DNA from: Opitutaceae bacterium
Lineage (GTDB): Bacteria; Verrucomicrobiota; Verrucomicrobiia; Opitutales; Opitutaceae
Assembly: GCA_016794625.1 (NCBI GenBank)
Contig: JAEUGY010000123.1
Location: forward strand, 1 to 41,086
Length of the DNA: 41,086 nt
Direction: 5' to 3'
Made by a program: the position numbers and the translations under genes. The notes below the pieces were generated by a model. That model saw nothing but the letters and a program-made list of their open reading frames with translations, did no database searches and was not told the DNA's origin. Shown in pieces: positions 8,597 through 17,400 of the stretch; within the stretch, counting starts at the first letter, position 1, and each line of letters opens with the position of its first letter.

Positions 8597-9132
8597 GCCA
8601 GTTTTTGGGGGCTCGACTTGTGCAGGTCGCAGCAGTCGAGCGAATTAAATCAGGATTTTACAATTCGTCCCGCATGACGGTCCGCCGGAGGGTTTTGGTT
8701 TTTTAATGATTGGTAAGCAGATGTTTCCGTAAGATTAGCGGTATGGCGGGGGTTTTTGGCGGGCCAGTACCTTAACCGTCGGTCTTCCCGCCACTTGCAG
8801 AGCAGCGTGAGCCTGGTTGCGTTTGGTCGACGGACCTCGGTCGTGGCGCACCTGCCGTTTGGGCGCGGCCGGGCGGTGGTGCGGCTTTCATTCGGCTGGC
8901 GTTCGGAGGGTCTTTTTTCAGACTGCAGGCGTGGAAGACGTGTACATCCGGCTTGCTGGTCGCTCATCGCACCGGTCCGCTTCGGCGCCGGCGCGTGGGA
9001 CGTTTGCGCACGGCCCCATTTGGAGTAGGGTTGAGCGTGGGTGGTTGTCAGCTCCTTCGTGCCGTTTGTGGTTCCTCCCCCGGGTGGGCGGCGGAGCGCG
9101 GCCCAGTCGTCCCTTTTTGATGATCTGACGCC
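8597..9132. other. Intergenic stretch, no gene seen
   Basis: About 536 bases between two plus-strand genes. A hairpin just after 8596 may end the upstream transcript. The rest holds short frames rich in Arg, Trp and Ser with no motif, and no RNA gene that I can fold by eye. A plausible ribosome-binding site for the gene at 9133 is not obvious. Confidence 0.5.
8611..8641 (+). terminator. Possible terminator hairpin after the copy-2 lipoprotein
   Basis: GCTCGACT (8611-8618) pairs with AGTCGAGC (8634-8641), with an inner TGC/GCA pair and a short loop. It stands 15 bases after the stop codon. There is no long U tract afterwards (CGAATTAAAT), so it may be a weak terminator or only an RNA 3-prime end structure. 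Confidence 0.4.
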
Positions 9133-10875
9133 ATGCCGGTTGAGCCGAAGTTGTTTCCGAAGGTTTTTCTGCCGCCGCCGCTGCAGGACCTGCTGATGCG
9201 GGAGGCGGTGTTCAGCCTGAGCCGGAAACAGATCGCTGACGCCTTGCTTTCGGCGCAACAGGAGCTGGCGGCGATTGTGGCGGCCAAACCGCGGCTTTCG
9301 TTTGTGCGCCAGGATGCCAAGAAGGACCACCAGCAGAAGGTCTTGGAGGCGGAGGAAAATGTCACCCTGCTCGAGTCGGCCTTGCGCAAACTCGATGGTT
9401 CGATCCCGGCGCTCAATCTCTGCGTCGATCGCAGTCTGGAAAACTACCTGCGCGAGATGGATCCGGAGTACGTGACGGGGCTCTCGGCCGCCCGTTTCTC
9501 GGAGGACTGGCAGCGTTTTCTGGTGCGGTTTGAGCAGGCTGCGGATCGCTACATGAGCACGCTGGGCAAATTGCCGACCCAGTTGGAGCAGCTCGTTCCG
9601 GGCGACGCATGCGGCACGCATTTTGACGGCCGGCAATTGATCGATGAAGCCGTGGCGCGCGCGACCGCGATCCAGGATGAAATCGCTTTCCTGAACAAGA
9701 TTGCGGACGCCCAACGCCTGCGCGGCCGAGGCCAGGCGCCGACTGTGCACCGGCAGCCGGAGCGCAATTGGCGGAAGATGGCGCAGTCGCTGCTCACGCT
9801 GCGGCCCATCGATGCGTTCAAGGTGGTCAAGACGCTCACCGTGGAAGCCAAGGACGTGCTGGAACGCGTCTATGCCTCGATCAAGGAGGAAGGGCGGCTC
9901 GCGACCTACTCGGGTGGGTACGGCGTCAGCAGTTATCACCAGCGGGTCTGGGTCGGATTGCGCGAAGCCGCGCTGTCGAAAATCGTGCCGGATCAGTTCG
10001 AGCAGATCGTGGCGGAAACCGAGATCATGGTGGAGACGGACCGCCTGGTGGAGTGGATGCCGGAGCGGATCGAATCGACGGATCCCGTGACCGATGGCCA
10101 GGCCGCGGCCGCCCGGATGAACGCGGTGGCCGCTCATGTGATTGTGCCGGCAACCCTGCCGGATACCGCACTGCAACCCGCGCTGCCGGTGGATCCCTAC
10201 GCGGGAGAACCCGGAGTGCCGCCACCGATCCGGCTGGCGATGGGCACGCCGGGCACGCGCATTCCCTATCGACCGTCCGCGGCGAACGCCGCGGCGGCAT
10301 CCCAGCCGCCCGCCGCTCCCGCCGCCGTTGCGGCAACGCCCCTCCAGGCGTTTCCGAACCAACTCGAAACCGCGCCGGCGGAAGCACCCGCGGCGGACGC
10401 CAAACCGCTCAGTCTGAAACGGGCCGGTCGCACGCCCATTGTCCTGCCGCCCAGCCGCGAAGGCACGCATCCCACGGCACCCGCCACGGCCGCGGCCGCC
10501 GCGGCGGCCGCCGCGGGCGCCCTGCCCGTCCCGGCGTCGAACGCACCGATGTCGGCGGCGGAAGCCGCGACCCTTTCGGATGTGAAGGCGGAACGTGAGC
10601 GGTTGGAGATGCTGCTCAACGAAACCAAGGCCAGTCTGAACGAGCGCGAGGAGTTTTTGTCCCAGAGCGAGGCCCGTCTCATGCAGACGAGCCAGGCGCA
10701 GCTGGAGCGCGAAGTGGAACTGGAGCAGCGTGAAGAGCAGCTTCGCGAGATGGAACGGCGCCTGCGCGAGATGCAGGTGGGCGCAGCCCCGGCGGCCGCG
10801 AGTCCGGCTCCGGTGGCCACCCCCCCAGCACAACCGGCCCCGGAAAAGCGAACCTTCGACGAGTTCAACGAGTAG
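9133..10875 (+). CDS. Large coiled-coil protein of unknown function
   Basis: 580 residues, no signal peptide or membrane segment, so probably cytoplasmic. Residues 1-330 are mostly helical with charged surfaces (QDLLMREAVFSLSRKQIADAL, DAKKDHQQKVLEAEENVTLLES, LRPIDAFKVVKTLTVEAKDVLERV). Residues about 350-490 are an Ala/Pro-rich disordered linker including a run of nine or more Ala near residue 460. Residues about 490-555 form a strong coiled coil (ERERLEMLLNETKASLNER, then AQLEREVELEQREEQLREME). The tail is Pro/Ala-rich and ends TFDEFNE. Codon use matches the chromosome. I do not recognise the family. The overall plan (helical head, flexible linker, coiled coil, acidic tail) suggests a scaffold or polar-organising type of protein, but this is speculation. 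Confidence 0.85.
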   Translation: MPVEPKLFPKVFLPPPLQDLLMREAVFSLSRKQIADALLSAQQELAAIVAAKPRLSFVRQDAKKDHQQKVLEAEENVTLLESALRKLDGSIPALNLCVDRSLENYLREMDPEYVTGLSAARFSEDWQRFLVRFEQAADRYMSTLGKLPTQLEQLVPGDACGTHFDGRQLIDEAVARATAIQDEIAFLNKIADAQRLRGRGQAPTVHRQPERNWRKMAQSLLTLRPIDAFKVVKTLTVEAKDVLERVYASIKEEGRLATYSGGYGVSSYHQRVWVGLREAALSKIVPDQFEQIVAETEIMVETDRLVEWMPERIESTDPVTDGQAAAARMNAVAAHVIVPATLPDTALQPALPVDPYAGEPGVPPPIRLAMGTPGTRIPYRPSAANAAAASQPPAAPAAVAATPLQAFPNQLETAPAEAPAADAKPLSLKRAGRTPIVLPPSREGTHPTAPATAAAAAAAAAGALPVPASNAPMSAAEAATLSDVKAERERLEMLLNETKASLNEREEFLSQSEARLMQTSQAQLEREVELEQREEQLREMERRLREMQVGAAPAAASPAPVATPPAQPAPEKRTFDEFNE

Positions 10876-11111
10876 AGCGAACTGTTGAGAATGGCACAAA
10901 GTCACGCTTCGCCTACTCGGTCGATCCTCGGGCGAACGCGAAGATCGATTGGACTCCAGTATTCGCGAAATACCTTCACGAGAAAGGCGGCGCCGGCCGA
11001 GAATTGAAAGACAAAGAGACCGGCGAGCTGCGCAGGATGACGTAGCTCGATGAAATCACGATTAGTGACAAACCGCCAAATCCAGATGTGGATCATGGCG
11101 ATGAGTACTAA
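10876..11111 (+). pseudogene. Possible gene remnant with an in-frame TAG
   Basis: Read in the frame that contains ACA at 10896, the plus strand gives a natural-looking tail (SRFAYSVDPRANAKIDWTP, then FAKYLHEKGGAGRELKDKET) up to TAG at 11043-11045, then continues in the same frame (DEITISDKPPNPDVDHGDEY) to TAA at 11109-11111. No start codon of its own is evident. This looks like the 3-prime end of a disrupted gene. A competing minus-strand frame (10902-11126, TTG start, hydrophobic) cannot be excluded. The GC content drops here relative to the preceding gene. Confidence 0.35.
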
Positions 11112-11143
11112 GTCTGGTTTCGACAATTGAGGACCGACTCCCT

Positions 11144-11593
11144 ATGGAAAAAATCTCGCTGAGTCTGATAGGATTGTCTTTCGAGGGTCGCGTTCAGGTG
11201 AGTCAAGTAACTGTTGGGGGAACGAGGCGGCAGTGTTTCTGGGGGGCTTCGCTCATGCTCCTCATGATGTTGTGCTCTTGTAGTCCGTTAATAGACTCGT
11301 TGCCTGTGCGCTATGTTGCAAGAGACGGTCGATCTACACTAAATCTCCAAGAGAACGGATTGATCGATTACAGCCTTTCGCATCATGGGGGTATCCAATT
11401 TCTTGGGGGGACTTGGATTCGTGATGGTGAGGTTGTTACGCTGAAGTTTATTCATGGGACTGTGAGTATGAGGGTTGTGCGTTCTAGAAGCGGGATGGTC
11501 GAACTTCACGTACTGAATGAGTCTGAGGGTATTCGAGTCCTTCGTGATTGGGGCCTCGATATTGTGTTTGTGGAATCCCGCACAAATACTTGA
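11144..11593 (+). CDS. Small lipoprotein of unknown function in the low-GC islet
   Basis: Up to 149 residues from ATG 11144; an internal ATG at 11255 would start directly at the hydrophobic core (MLLMMLCSCS). The signal carries RRQCFWGASLMLLMMLCSC with a lipobox-like Cys, then a predicted beta-rich domain: YVARDGRSTLNLQENGLIDY, GIQFLGGTWIRDGEVVTL, MRVVRSRSGMVELHVL. The repeated short strands and the GTW motif resemble small lipocalin-like or META-like folds, but I cannot name the family. Base composition is lower in GC than the flanking chromosome, consistent with acquisition by transfer. Confidence 0.6.
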   Translation: MEKISLSLIGLSFEGRVQVSQVTVGGTRRQCFWGASLMLLMMLCSCSPLIDSLPVRYVARDGRSTLNLQENGLIDYSLSHHGGIQFLGGTWIRDGEVVTLKFIHGTVSMRVVRSRSGMVELHVLNESEGIRVLRDWGLDIVFVESRTNT

Positions 11594-11759
11594 ACCTGGT
11601 GGCATTGTTGGAGAGATCGAGCGAGAGACGTCAGGTCACGGCTGTCCAGTTAAGGGCCGATCTAGTTCGCGCATAGCCCTAATTCCTAACGAGAAAGGAA
11701 AAATGGGAGTGTCTTCGAGCTGGCGAAAAATGTGCATTTCATGCATTTCTGGCCCGAAG

Positions 11760-12090
11760 ATGAAGAATGCACCGACGGTTTTCGCGCAGATCATGGCTGG
11801 GCTGGATGCAACGGAGCTGTCGCGATCCACAGCGCGCTGCCCTATGCCTCGGGCGTCCAGATCGCTCAGGGTCTACGATCACCTCGCCGCAATGGTGTTC
11901 GCCCAGCTGACTTATAGGGAGAGCTTGAGGGGCATCGAGACATGCCTGAGTGCCCGCCCTTCATTGACATATCATATGGGCATCCGGGGACGAGTAACCC
12001 GAACGAATCTGGCGTACGCCAACGAACACCGCGACTGGCGCATTTTCTCTGATGTCGCGCCGGTTTTGATGCGGCGGGCTTGGTCGATGT
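11760..12090 (+). pseudogene. IS4-family transposase, N-terminal fragment (DUF4372 domain)
   Basis: Beginning at ATG 11760 the frame reads MKNAPTVFAQIMAG and continues with VYDHLAAMVFAQLTYRESLRG, IETCLSARPSLTYHMGIRGR and LAYANEHRDWRIFSDVAPVL. This is the N-terminal DUF4372 domain of one branch of IS4 transposases. The DDE catalytic domain that should follow is absent. At about 12063-12090 the homology stops and a RAYT-derived sequence begins in another frame. A string GGCTGTCCAGTTAAGG near 11640 could be part of the element's left end, but no matching right end is present. The element is dead. Confidence 0.82.
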
Positions 12091-12690
12091 GGACAGGTTG
12101 GAGGACGTTCGTTGGTCGAGCCTGAGGACATTTTTGAAGTCCAAGCCAGAGGCCCGACCGAAGGCACTGGGAAGGTGTGCGTGGCTATCCCAGCTGAGCC
12201 AAACGGGAGACTCACAGGAGGGATGGCGACCGTACGCTCAGCATCTGGCAGTGCTGTCCACACGTGATGACCGGCAAAAAGGAAGCGGAATTCGAATCGA
12301 TGGGCCAAGGGTGGGTGCTGGGCAGCCCGGACTACCGACAGGAGCTGGTACAGACGCTGGAGGTGAAGACCTTGGCCAAGGACTGGGGTGGGAAGGAACT
12401 GGCTGAAATCAATGAGGTTCGATGGGAGGCGCAGTTGAAGCAGGGGCTCCGCGAGCTGGAGAAAACGACCGCCGACATTGTGTCGACCGCCAAGGCGGCC
12501 GATTGGAAGGTAGGCTTGGCCCGATGGATGAAGACGACCACACGGGTGGGCAACCGCTGGCTAGCCGATCGGCTCCACATGGGTGCTCCCGACGGAGTCA
12601 GCCGCTACTGCACAGCGTGCCGCGAGGGACGGCGCTCTGCGGCTGCCGGGTATTTCGACCGCCTGACCACAAACATTAGGGGCTGCCCCC
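12063..12690 (+). pseudogene. C-terminal remnant of a REP-associated tyrosine transposase (RAYT)
   Basis: Two frames join to one protein: first AAGLVDVDRLEDVRWSSLRT and EGWRPYAQHLAVLSTRDD, then, after a one-base slip in the A5 run at 12276-12280, KEAEFESMGQGWVLGSPD, RWEAQLKQGLRELEKT and ARWMKTTTRVGNRWLADRLH. The order GLV..WSS, GWR.YA.HL, QK..F..M..GW.LG and NRWLADRLHMG..VSR is the C-terminal plan of Y1-type (RAYT) transposases common in Verrucomicrobiota, as I know them. The N-terminal catalytic part with the HUH motif and tyrosine is missing and replaced by the IS4 fragment. Reading the A-run as four As would restore the frame. Not functional as a transposase. Confidence 0.75.
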
Positions 12691-12698
12691 TTGGGTCG

Positions 12699-13094
12699 TC
12701 AGGGTGTGATCGTCTTGATGGTTTCGTTACGCCTACGGCGATAGAACCCAAAATCCCGCTTGTCCGTCGTGTAGACGAGTGCATCGGGCAGCGTTTCGCT
12801 CAGGCGAACGACACAGGCATCGGCAAACTGCATCTTGGGATAACGCCTCATCGCCGTCCCAATCGCCTCAGCATCGCCGGGCAAAAGCGGCACAACGATC
12901 AGCGTTCCCCGCTTTACCATTTCCATGAGCAGCGGACCGGAGCCGGGCGCCAGGTATTCGGTCTCCGCTATCACCGCCTCGCAGGTCGTCAACGCTACGC
13001 GCAGGTCGTTGAAACACGTCGAAGCCCACTCGTGGAATTGGTCCGACGAATCGAGAAACCCAACGAGCAGACCGGTATCTGCAATCGGCCTCAA
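12699..13094 (-). CDS. PIN-domain ribonuclease toxin (VapC-like)
   Basis: 131 residues. The PIN fold is shown by Asp6 in IADTGLLVGFLD, acidic Glu44 in AETEYLA, Asp92 in FADACVV and Asp111 in YTTDKRDFGFYRR, which would form the metal-binding acidic cluster. It probably cleaves RNA. It starts with TTG at 13094, and that TTG overlaps the TGA of the upstream antitoxin gene (sequence TTGA), so translation is likely coupled, which keeps toxin below antitoxin. The module sits directly beside transposase debris. Confidence 0.88.
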   Translation of the reverse strand: MRPIADTGLLVGFLDSSDQFHEWASTCFNDLRVALTTCEAVIAETEYLAPGSGPLLMEMVKRGTLIVVPLLPGDAEAIGTAMRRYPKMQFADACVVRLSETLPDALVYTTDKRDFGFYRRRRNETIKTITP

Positions 13095-13321
13095 GTGCGA
13101 TTGCGTCCGAAACCGTCCAGCGTCTTCACCCGCTTGCCGGTATGAAGAGACCCGCGCAGATCGGAGAGCTGGTTGCCGAGCGAAGGACCAGCGCCGTTGG
13201 CACGGAAGACAAAGGTCTGATCCTGCCGGTCCCGCACAATGACTTCCTCGCCGTTCGCTGCGGCTTTCTTCATCCGTGCAAAATGCCGGATGAACTCACG
13301 AGTCGTAATGGTCGTCGCCAT
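13091..13321 (-). CDS. Antitoxin of the PIN toxin (Phd/YefM- or VapB-like)
   Basis: 76 residues from ATG 13321. The N-terminus ATTITTREFIRHFARMKKAA, then GEEVIVRDRQDQTFVFRANG, has the pattern of Phd/YefM-type antitoxins: a short DNA-binding alpha/beta domain of about 50 residues followed by a flexible toxin-binding tail (SLGNQLSDLRGSLHTGKRV). It would bind and neutralise the PIN protein and repress its own promoter. An in-frame start at 13387 adds residues unlike the family. The stop overlaps the toxin start by four bases. Confidence 0.83.
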   Translation of the reverse strand: MATTITTREFIRHFARMKKAAANGEEVIVRDRQDQTFVFRANGAGPSLGNQLSDLRGSLHTGKRVKTLDGFGRNRT

Positions 13322-13494
13322 GGCATACAAGAGTGTATGACAACGGTCCGTCGTCAAGGGATTGGAAGCCTCATCGGCGCGGGACACGCTTGCTTTGTGA
13401 CAGGCTTCAATCGATCATCGCATGTAGCCGGCATTGTGCCGGTTTGTCTCTCTGACCGGCCGCTTCACACCGTCCCACTCACTGGTCCGCTCTC

Positions 13495-14352
13495 ATGTCT
13501 GCTGAACCTCTCGCTGACGCCCGTTTAGTCGCCGCTGCGGCCAAATTGCCGGCCACGCCGCGGATCTTCCAGCAGCTGAGCTCGGCGATCAAGGATCCGG
13601 ATGTCAGCGTGGAGGCCATTGTCTCCGTGGTCCGGCTCGATCCGGCGTTGAGCGCCAAGGTCCTGCGCGCCAGCAACAGTCCCTACTTTTCGCGGGGCGG
13701 GCGGTGCGCCAATCTCGACGAGGCCATCGAGCGCGTGGGTATCTACGTGGTGTATCAGCTGGTCGGTGCCACCGTGGCTTCGCAACTCTACTCGGCCGGG
13801 CTGCCGGTGTATGGTGTGACGGGCGATGAGCTTTGGCAGAACTCCGTCACCACCGCCGTGGCTCTCGATTTCCTCGCCGATGCGGCCGGAGCCGACGGCC
13901 GGGTTGGTTACACGCTCGGTCTGCTGCGTCCGGTCGGCCGGTTGGTGCTGCAACGGGTGGCCACGGATCTCAAGCTGGCGCCGCGCTCCGGTTTGCATGA
14001 GACAGCCGCCTTGGTCGATGCGTGGGAGCTTGAGACCTTTGGACTGACAAATACCGAAGCGGTGGAACGGATCTTCCAAATCTGGGAGTATCCCGCCCAA
14101 CTCACCTTGCCCATCCGGCATCACTTCGCTCCGACCGGGGACCCCAAGCGGGCCCAGCTGACGGCTTTGCTGCATCTGGCCGGCTGGATCGCCGCCGAGT
14201 TTGGCAAGGGACTGCGCTTTGAGCAGGGCGCCTGGTCGCTGGCTCCGGAGATCCTGGAGCAGGGCCGCGTGAATCAGGAGATGGTCGAGCAGTGTTTTGA
14301 ACGGGCGAAACGCGTGGCCGGGCGCATCCACGGACTTTTTCGGGTCGCTTGA
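13495..14352 (+). CDS. HDOD-domain protein
   Basis: 285 residues. The HDOD domain is recognisable from the N-terminus: AAAAKLPATPRIFQQLSSAIKD, VSVEAIVSVVRLDPALSAKVLRASNS, then FSRGGRCANLDEAIERVGIYVVYQLVGA. The central part (VTGDELWQNSVTTAVALDFLAD, YTLGLLRPVGRLVLQ) and AQLTALLHLAGWIAAEFGKG also follow the family. HDOD proteins are HD-related but usually lack the full metal-binding set and take part in signalling or stress regulation. No receiver or other output domain is attached. The role here is unknown. Confidence 0.88.
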   Translation: MSAEPLADARLVAAAAKLPATPRIFQQLSSAIKDPDVSVEAIVSVVRLDPALSAKVLRASNSPYFSRGGRCANLDEAIERVGIYVVYQLVGATVASQLYSAGLPVYGVTGDELWQNSVTTAVALDFLADAAGADGRVGYTLGLLRPVGRLVLQRVATDLKLAPRSGLHETAALVDAWELETFGLTNTEAVERIFQIWEYPAQLTLPIRHHFAPTGDPKRAQLTALLHLAGWIAAEFGKGLRFEQGAWSLAPEILEQGRVNQEMVEQCFERAKRVAGRIHGLFRVA

Positions 14353-14399
14353 TCCTGGCGGGCGAGGGAAACCGGGCTTTCCCCGAAACCCGGGTCGTC

Positions 14400-14417
14400 G
14401 GATTCCCCAAGGAATCC
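14400..14417 (+). terminator. Hairpin between the HDOD gene and the nuclease gene
   Basis: GGATTCC and GGAATCC pair perfectly around CCAA, followed by CCTTTG. It lies 47 bases past the HDOD stop and before the next start at 14455. The stem is strong but the T run is short, so termination is plausible but not sure. Confidence 0.45.
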
Positions 14418-14454
14418 CCTTTGACGCCGCTCGGCCCGCCGCCGACGCTGGGGC

Positions 14455-17400
14455 ATGGGTCTTCGCTTCCGGTGTTTTTTCACGCGTCTTCTCCCGTTCC
14501 TCGCCCTCGCCGGCGGCCTGCCCGAGACGGGCGGCCTGCGCGCGGATGCGACCTACGTGCCGCTGAGCAACGGACCGTTCGCCCAGGACTGGTCTTCGCC
14601 GGGGTTGATCACGGCCAATGACACCTGGGCCGGTGTGCCCGGCATCATCGGTTACCTCGGTCAGGACCTCACGGGCGCCACCGGCACGGACCCGCAAGGC
14701 GTGCTGGGACCCAGCACGCTCGCGAATGACGTCGACGTGATTGCCAACCAGACCAATCCGAACGGCCTTGCCTCTGGCGGTGTCGCGGAGTTCGACACCC
14801 TCGCCAATCCCACCATCGCCCTGCAGGGCTCCGGCACGGCCGACGCCCCGCACCTGATCCTTCATTTGAATACGACGGGTCGTCGCTCCATCACCGTCGG
14901 CTACACCCTGCGCGACATCGACGGCAGCGCGGACAATGCGGTCCAGCCGGTCGCGTTGCAGTACCGGGTGGGTGAGAGCGGCGATTTCATCAATGTGCCG
15001 ATGGGCTTTATTCCCGATGCCACCGGCGGACCGTCGCTGGCGACCCAGGCCACGGCCGTGCTCGCGACCCTGCCGGCCGCTGCTGAAAATCAGCCTCGGG
15101 TCCAGGTTCGCATCCTCACGACCAACGCGGTCGGTAATGACGAGTGGGTGGGCATCGACGATCTGTTGGTCACCAGTTCGGGCGGCGGCCCGGGTGTGAC
15201 CGTGGCGGCGTCGGGCGGAACCACCACGGTGACGGAAGGGGGAGCGACGGACACCTACACGCTGGCGCTGGAGACCACGCCGGCCGGCCCGGTCACGTTG
15301 ACGATCACGGCCGATGCCCAGGTTACGGTCAGTACCGACGGCGTGACGTTCGGGCCGACCGCGACCGTGGTGTTCTCCTCGACGGCGGCGAGTACGATCA
15401 CGGTCCGCGCGGTCGACGACGCCGTGTTTGAAGACGTTCATGCCGGCTCGATCTCCCACGCGATCACGCAGACGGCGGATGCGGCCGGCTATCCCACCTC
15501 CCTTGCGGTCGGCGGCCTGGCCGTCTCGATCGCCGACAATGATGCGCCGCAGACACCGACGCGCATCTCGCTCCTGCAGGGATCGGGGGCTTCGTCTCCG
15601 CGGCTCAATGAAACGGTGGCCGTCTCCGCGGTGGTCACGGGGTTCCTCCTCGGGTCATCCGGCACGCGTGACGGTTTCTTTCTGCAAGAAGAGGATGCGG
15701 ACGCGGACACGGATCCGGCGACGTCGGAGGGGCTCTTTGTGTACACGGCGCAGTCTCCGGCGCTCGCCGCGACGGTGGCCGGACTGGGACTGGGCGACGT
15801 CGTCACCGCCGTCGGCAAAGTCATTGAGTTCGGAGGCCTGACCGAACTGACCACCGAGGGCGTGGGAGTCGCTTCGCTCACCCGCACGGCCACGGGGGCG
15901 GTGCTGCCCACACCGGCGACGCTACGGTTTCCGGCCGCGTCGGCGACGGCGTTCGAGCGTTATGAGGGCATGCGGGTGACCGTGCCGGAGCCGCTGACGG
16001 TTTCAGACAACGAGAGCCTCGGCCAGTTTGGGGAGCTGCTGCTCTCATCCGGCGGCCTCCTGATCGGTCCGACCAGTGTCATTGATCCCAATGATGAACC
16101 CCCGACGGGTACGACCTCGACCGGGGCGACAAATGTGGCGGCGATCAACGCGCGGGTGGCGGCGGATGCGCTCCGGACGCTGCTGCTCGACGACGGATCC
16201 ACCCGTTCGTATCCCGTGCCCACACCCCACCTCACCGGAACCGATCCGGCGACCGCGACCCGGCGGGCCGGGGATACGGTGACCGGACTCTCCGGGGTGC
16301 TCTCGTATGGCTTTGGCACCTACCGGGTGCAGCCGGTGGCGCCGGTGCCATTCGTGGCGGCGAACCCCCGTACCGCCGCCCCTCCGTTTCTCGGCGGGAC
16401 GGTCAAGGTCGCCAGTTTCAATGTGCTCAACTACTTCACCACCTTTGGCGGCACGAACGACCGCGGGGCGAGCAACGCCACGGAATTCGCCCGGCAGCGG
16501 GCGAAGATCGTGGCGGCGCTGCGGGCCCTCGATGCGGACATCGTCGGCCTGATCGAAATCCAGAACCGGGCCGATGCCGGGGCGGTGACCAACGAGACCG
16601 CAGTCAACGACCTCGTCGCCGCGCTCAACACCGCGATCGGCACCGCCGGCACCTACGTTGCCCTGCCGCCTCCCGCCGCGGGCACGGGCACGGACTACAT
16701 CCGCAACGCCTTCATCTACAAGCCGGCCCGGGTGACCCCGGCCGGCGTCTCGCTTACCGACACCGATGCCGTGTTCCAGCGCCCCCCGCTGGCCCAACGC
16801 TTCACGCGTGTGGGCGATGGCTCCGGCGTGCTCGTGTGCGTCAATCACTTCCGTTCCAAAGCGAGCGGTTCGGGCGCGGACGCCGATCAGGGCGACGGCC
16901 AAGGCGGGTCGAATGCGACCCGGCGAACCCAGGCGCAGCGGCTGGTCAGTTTTCTCGACACTGCCAAGGCGTCTACGGGGGAGACCGACGTGCTGATCAT
17001 CGGTGACCTCAACGCGTATGCCGAGGAGGACCCGATCGATGTGCTCCGGGCGGCTGGATACGTCGATCTGATCGAGCGGTTCGTCGCTGCGCCCCGCTAC
17101 TCCTATCGTTTTGAAGGAACCGTCGGCTACCTTGACCACGCCCTGGCGAGCCCGAGCCTCGTCGGCCAAGTCACCGGTGCCGCGCCCTGGCACATCAATG
17201 CGGACGAACCCGAATTTTTGGACTACAACCTCGAATTGAACCCGAACAACCCCGGAGCCGGGACCAAGACCGCCGATCAGCAAGCGCTGAATGCCGGCAC
17301 CCCCTACCGGAGCTCCGACCACGACCCGGTGCTGGTCGGATTGCGGCTGGCCGATGCGGGTGGGGTGGTGGTGCCCACGGTGGCCCGTTCGCCGGAGCGA

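Noticed and set aside
8650..10905. Long minus-strand open frame (751 residues) antisense to the coiled-coil gene
   Set aside because: Composition is His/Arg/Gly-rich with no domain, as expected from the antisense of a GC-rich gene. The plus strand has coherent coiled-coil protein features and natural codon use.
10902..11126. Hydrophobic 74-residue minus-strand frame
   Set aside because: It starts at TTG without a ribosome-binding site and competes with a more protein-like plus-strand frame; kept as an alternative only.
13525..15459. Long minus-strand open frame (644 residues) antisense to the HDOD and nuclease genes
   Set aside because: It crosses two well-supported plus-strand genes and the terminator hairpin between them, with Arg/Gly/His-rich shadow composition.
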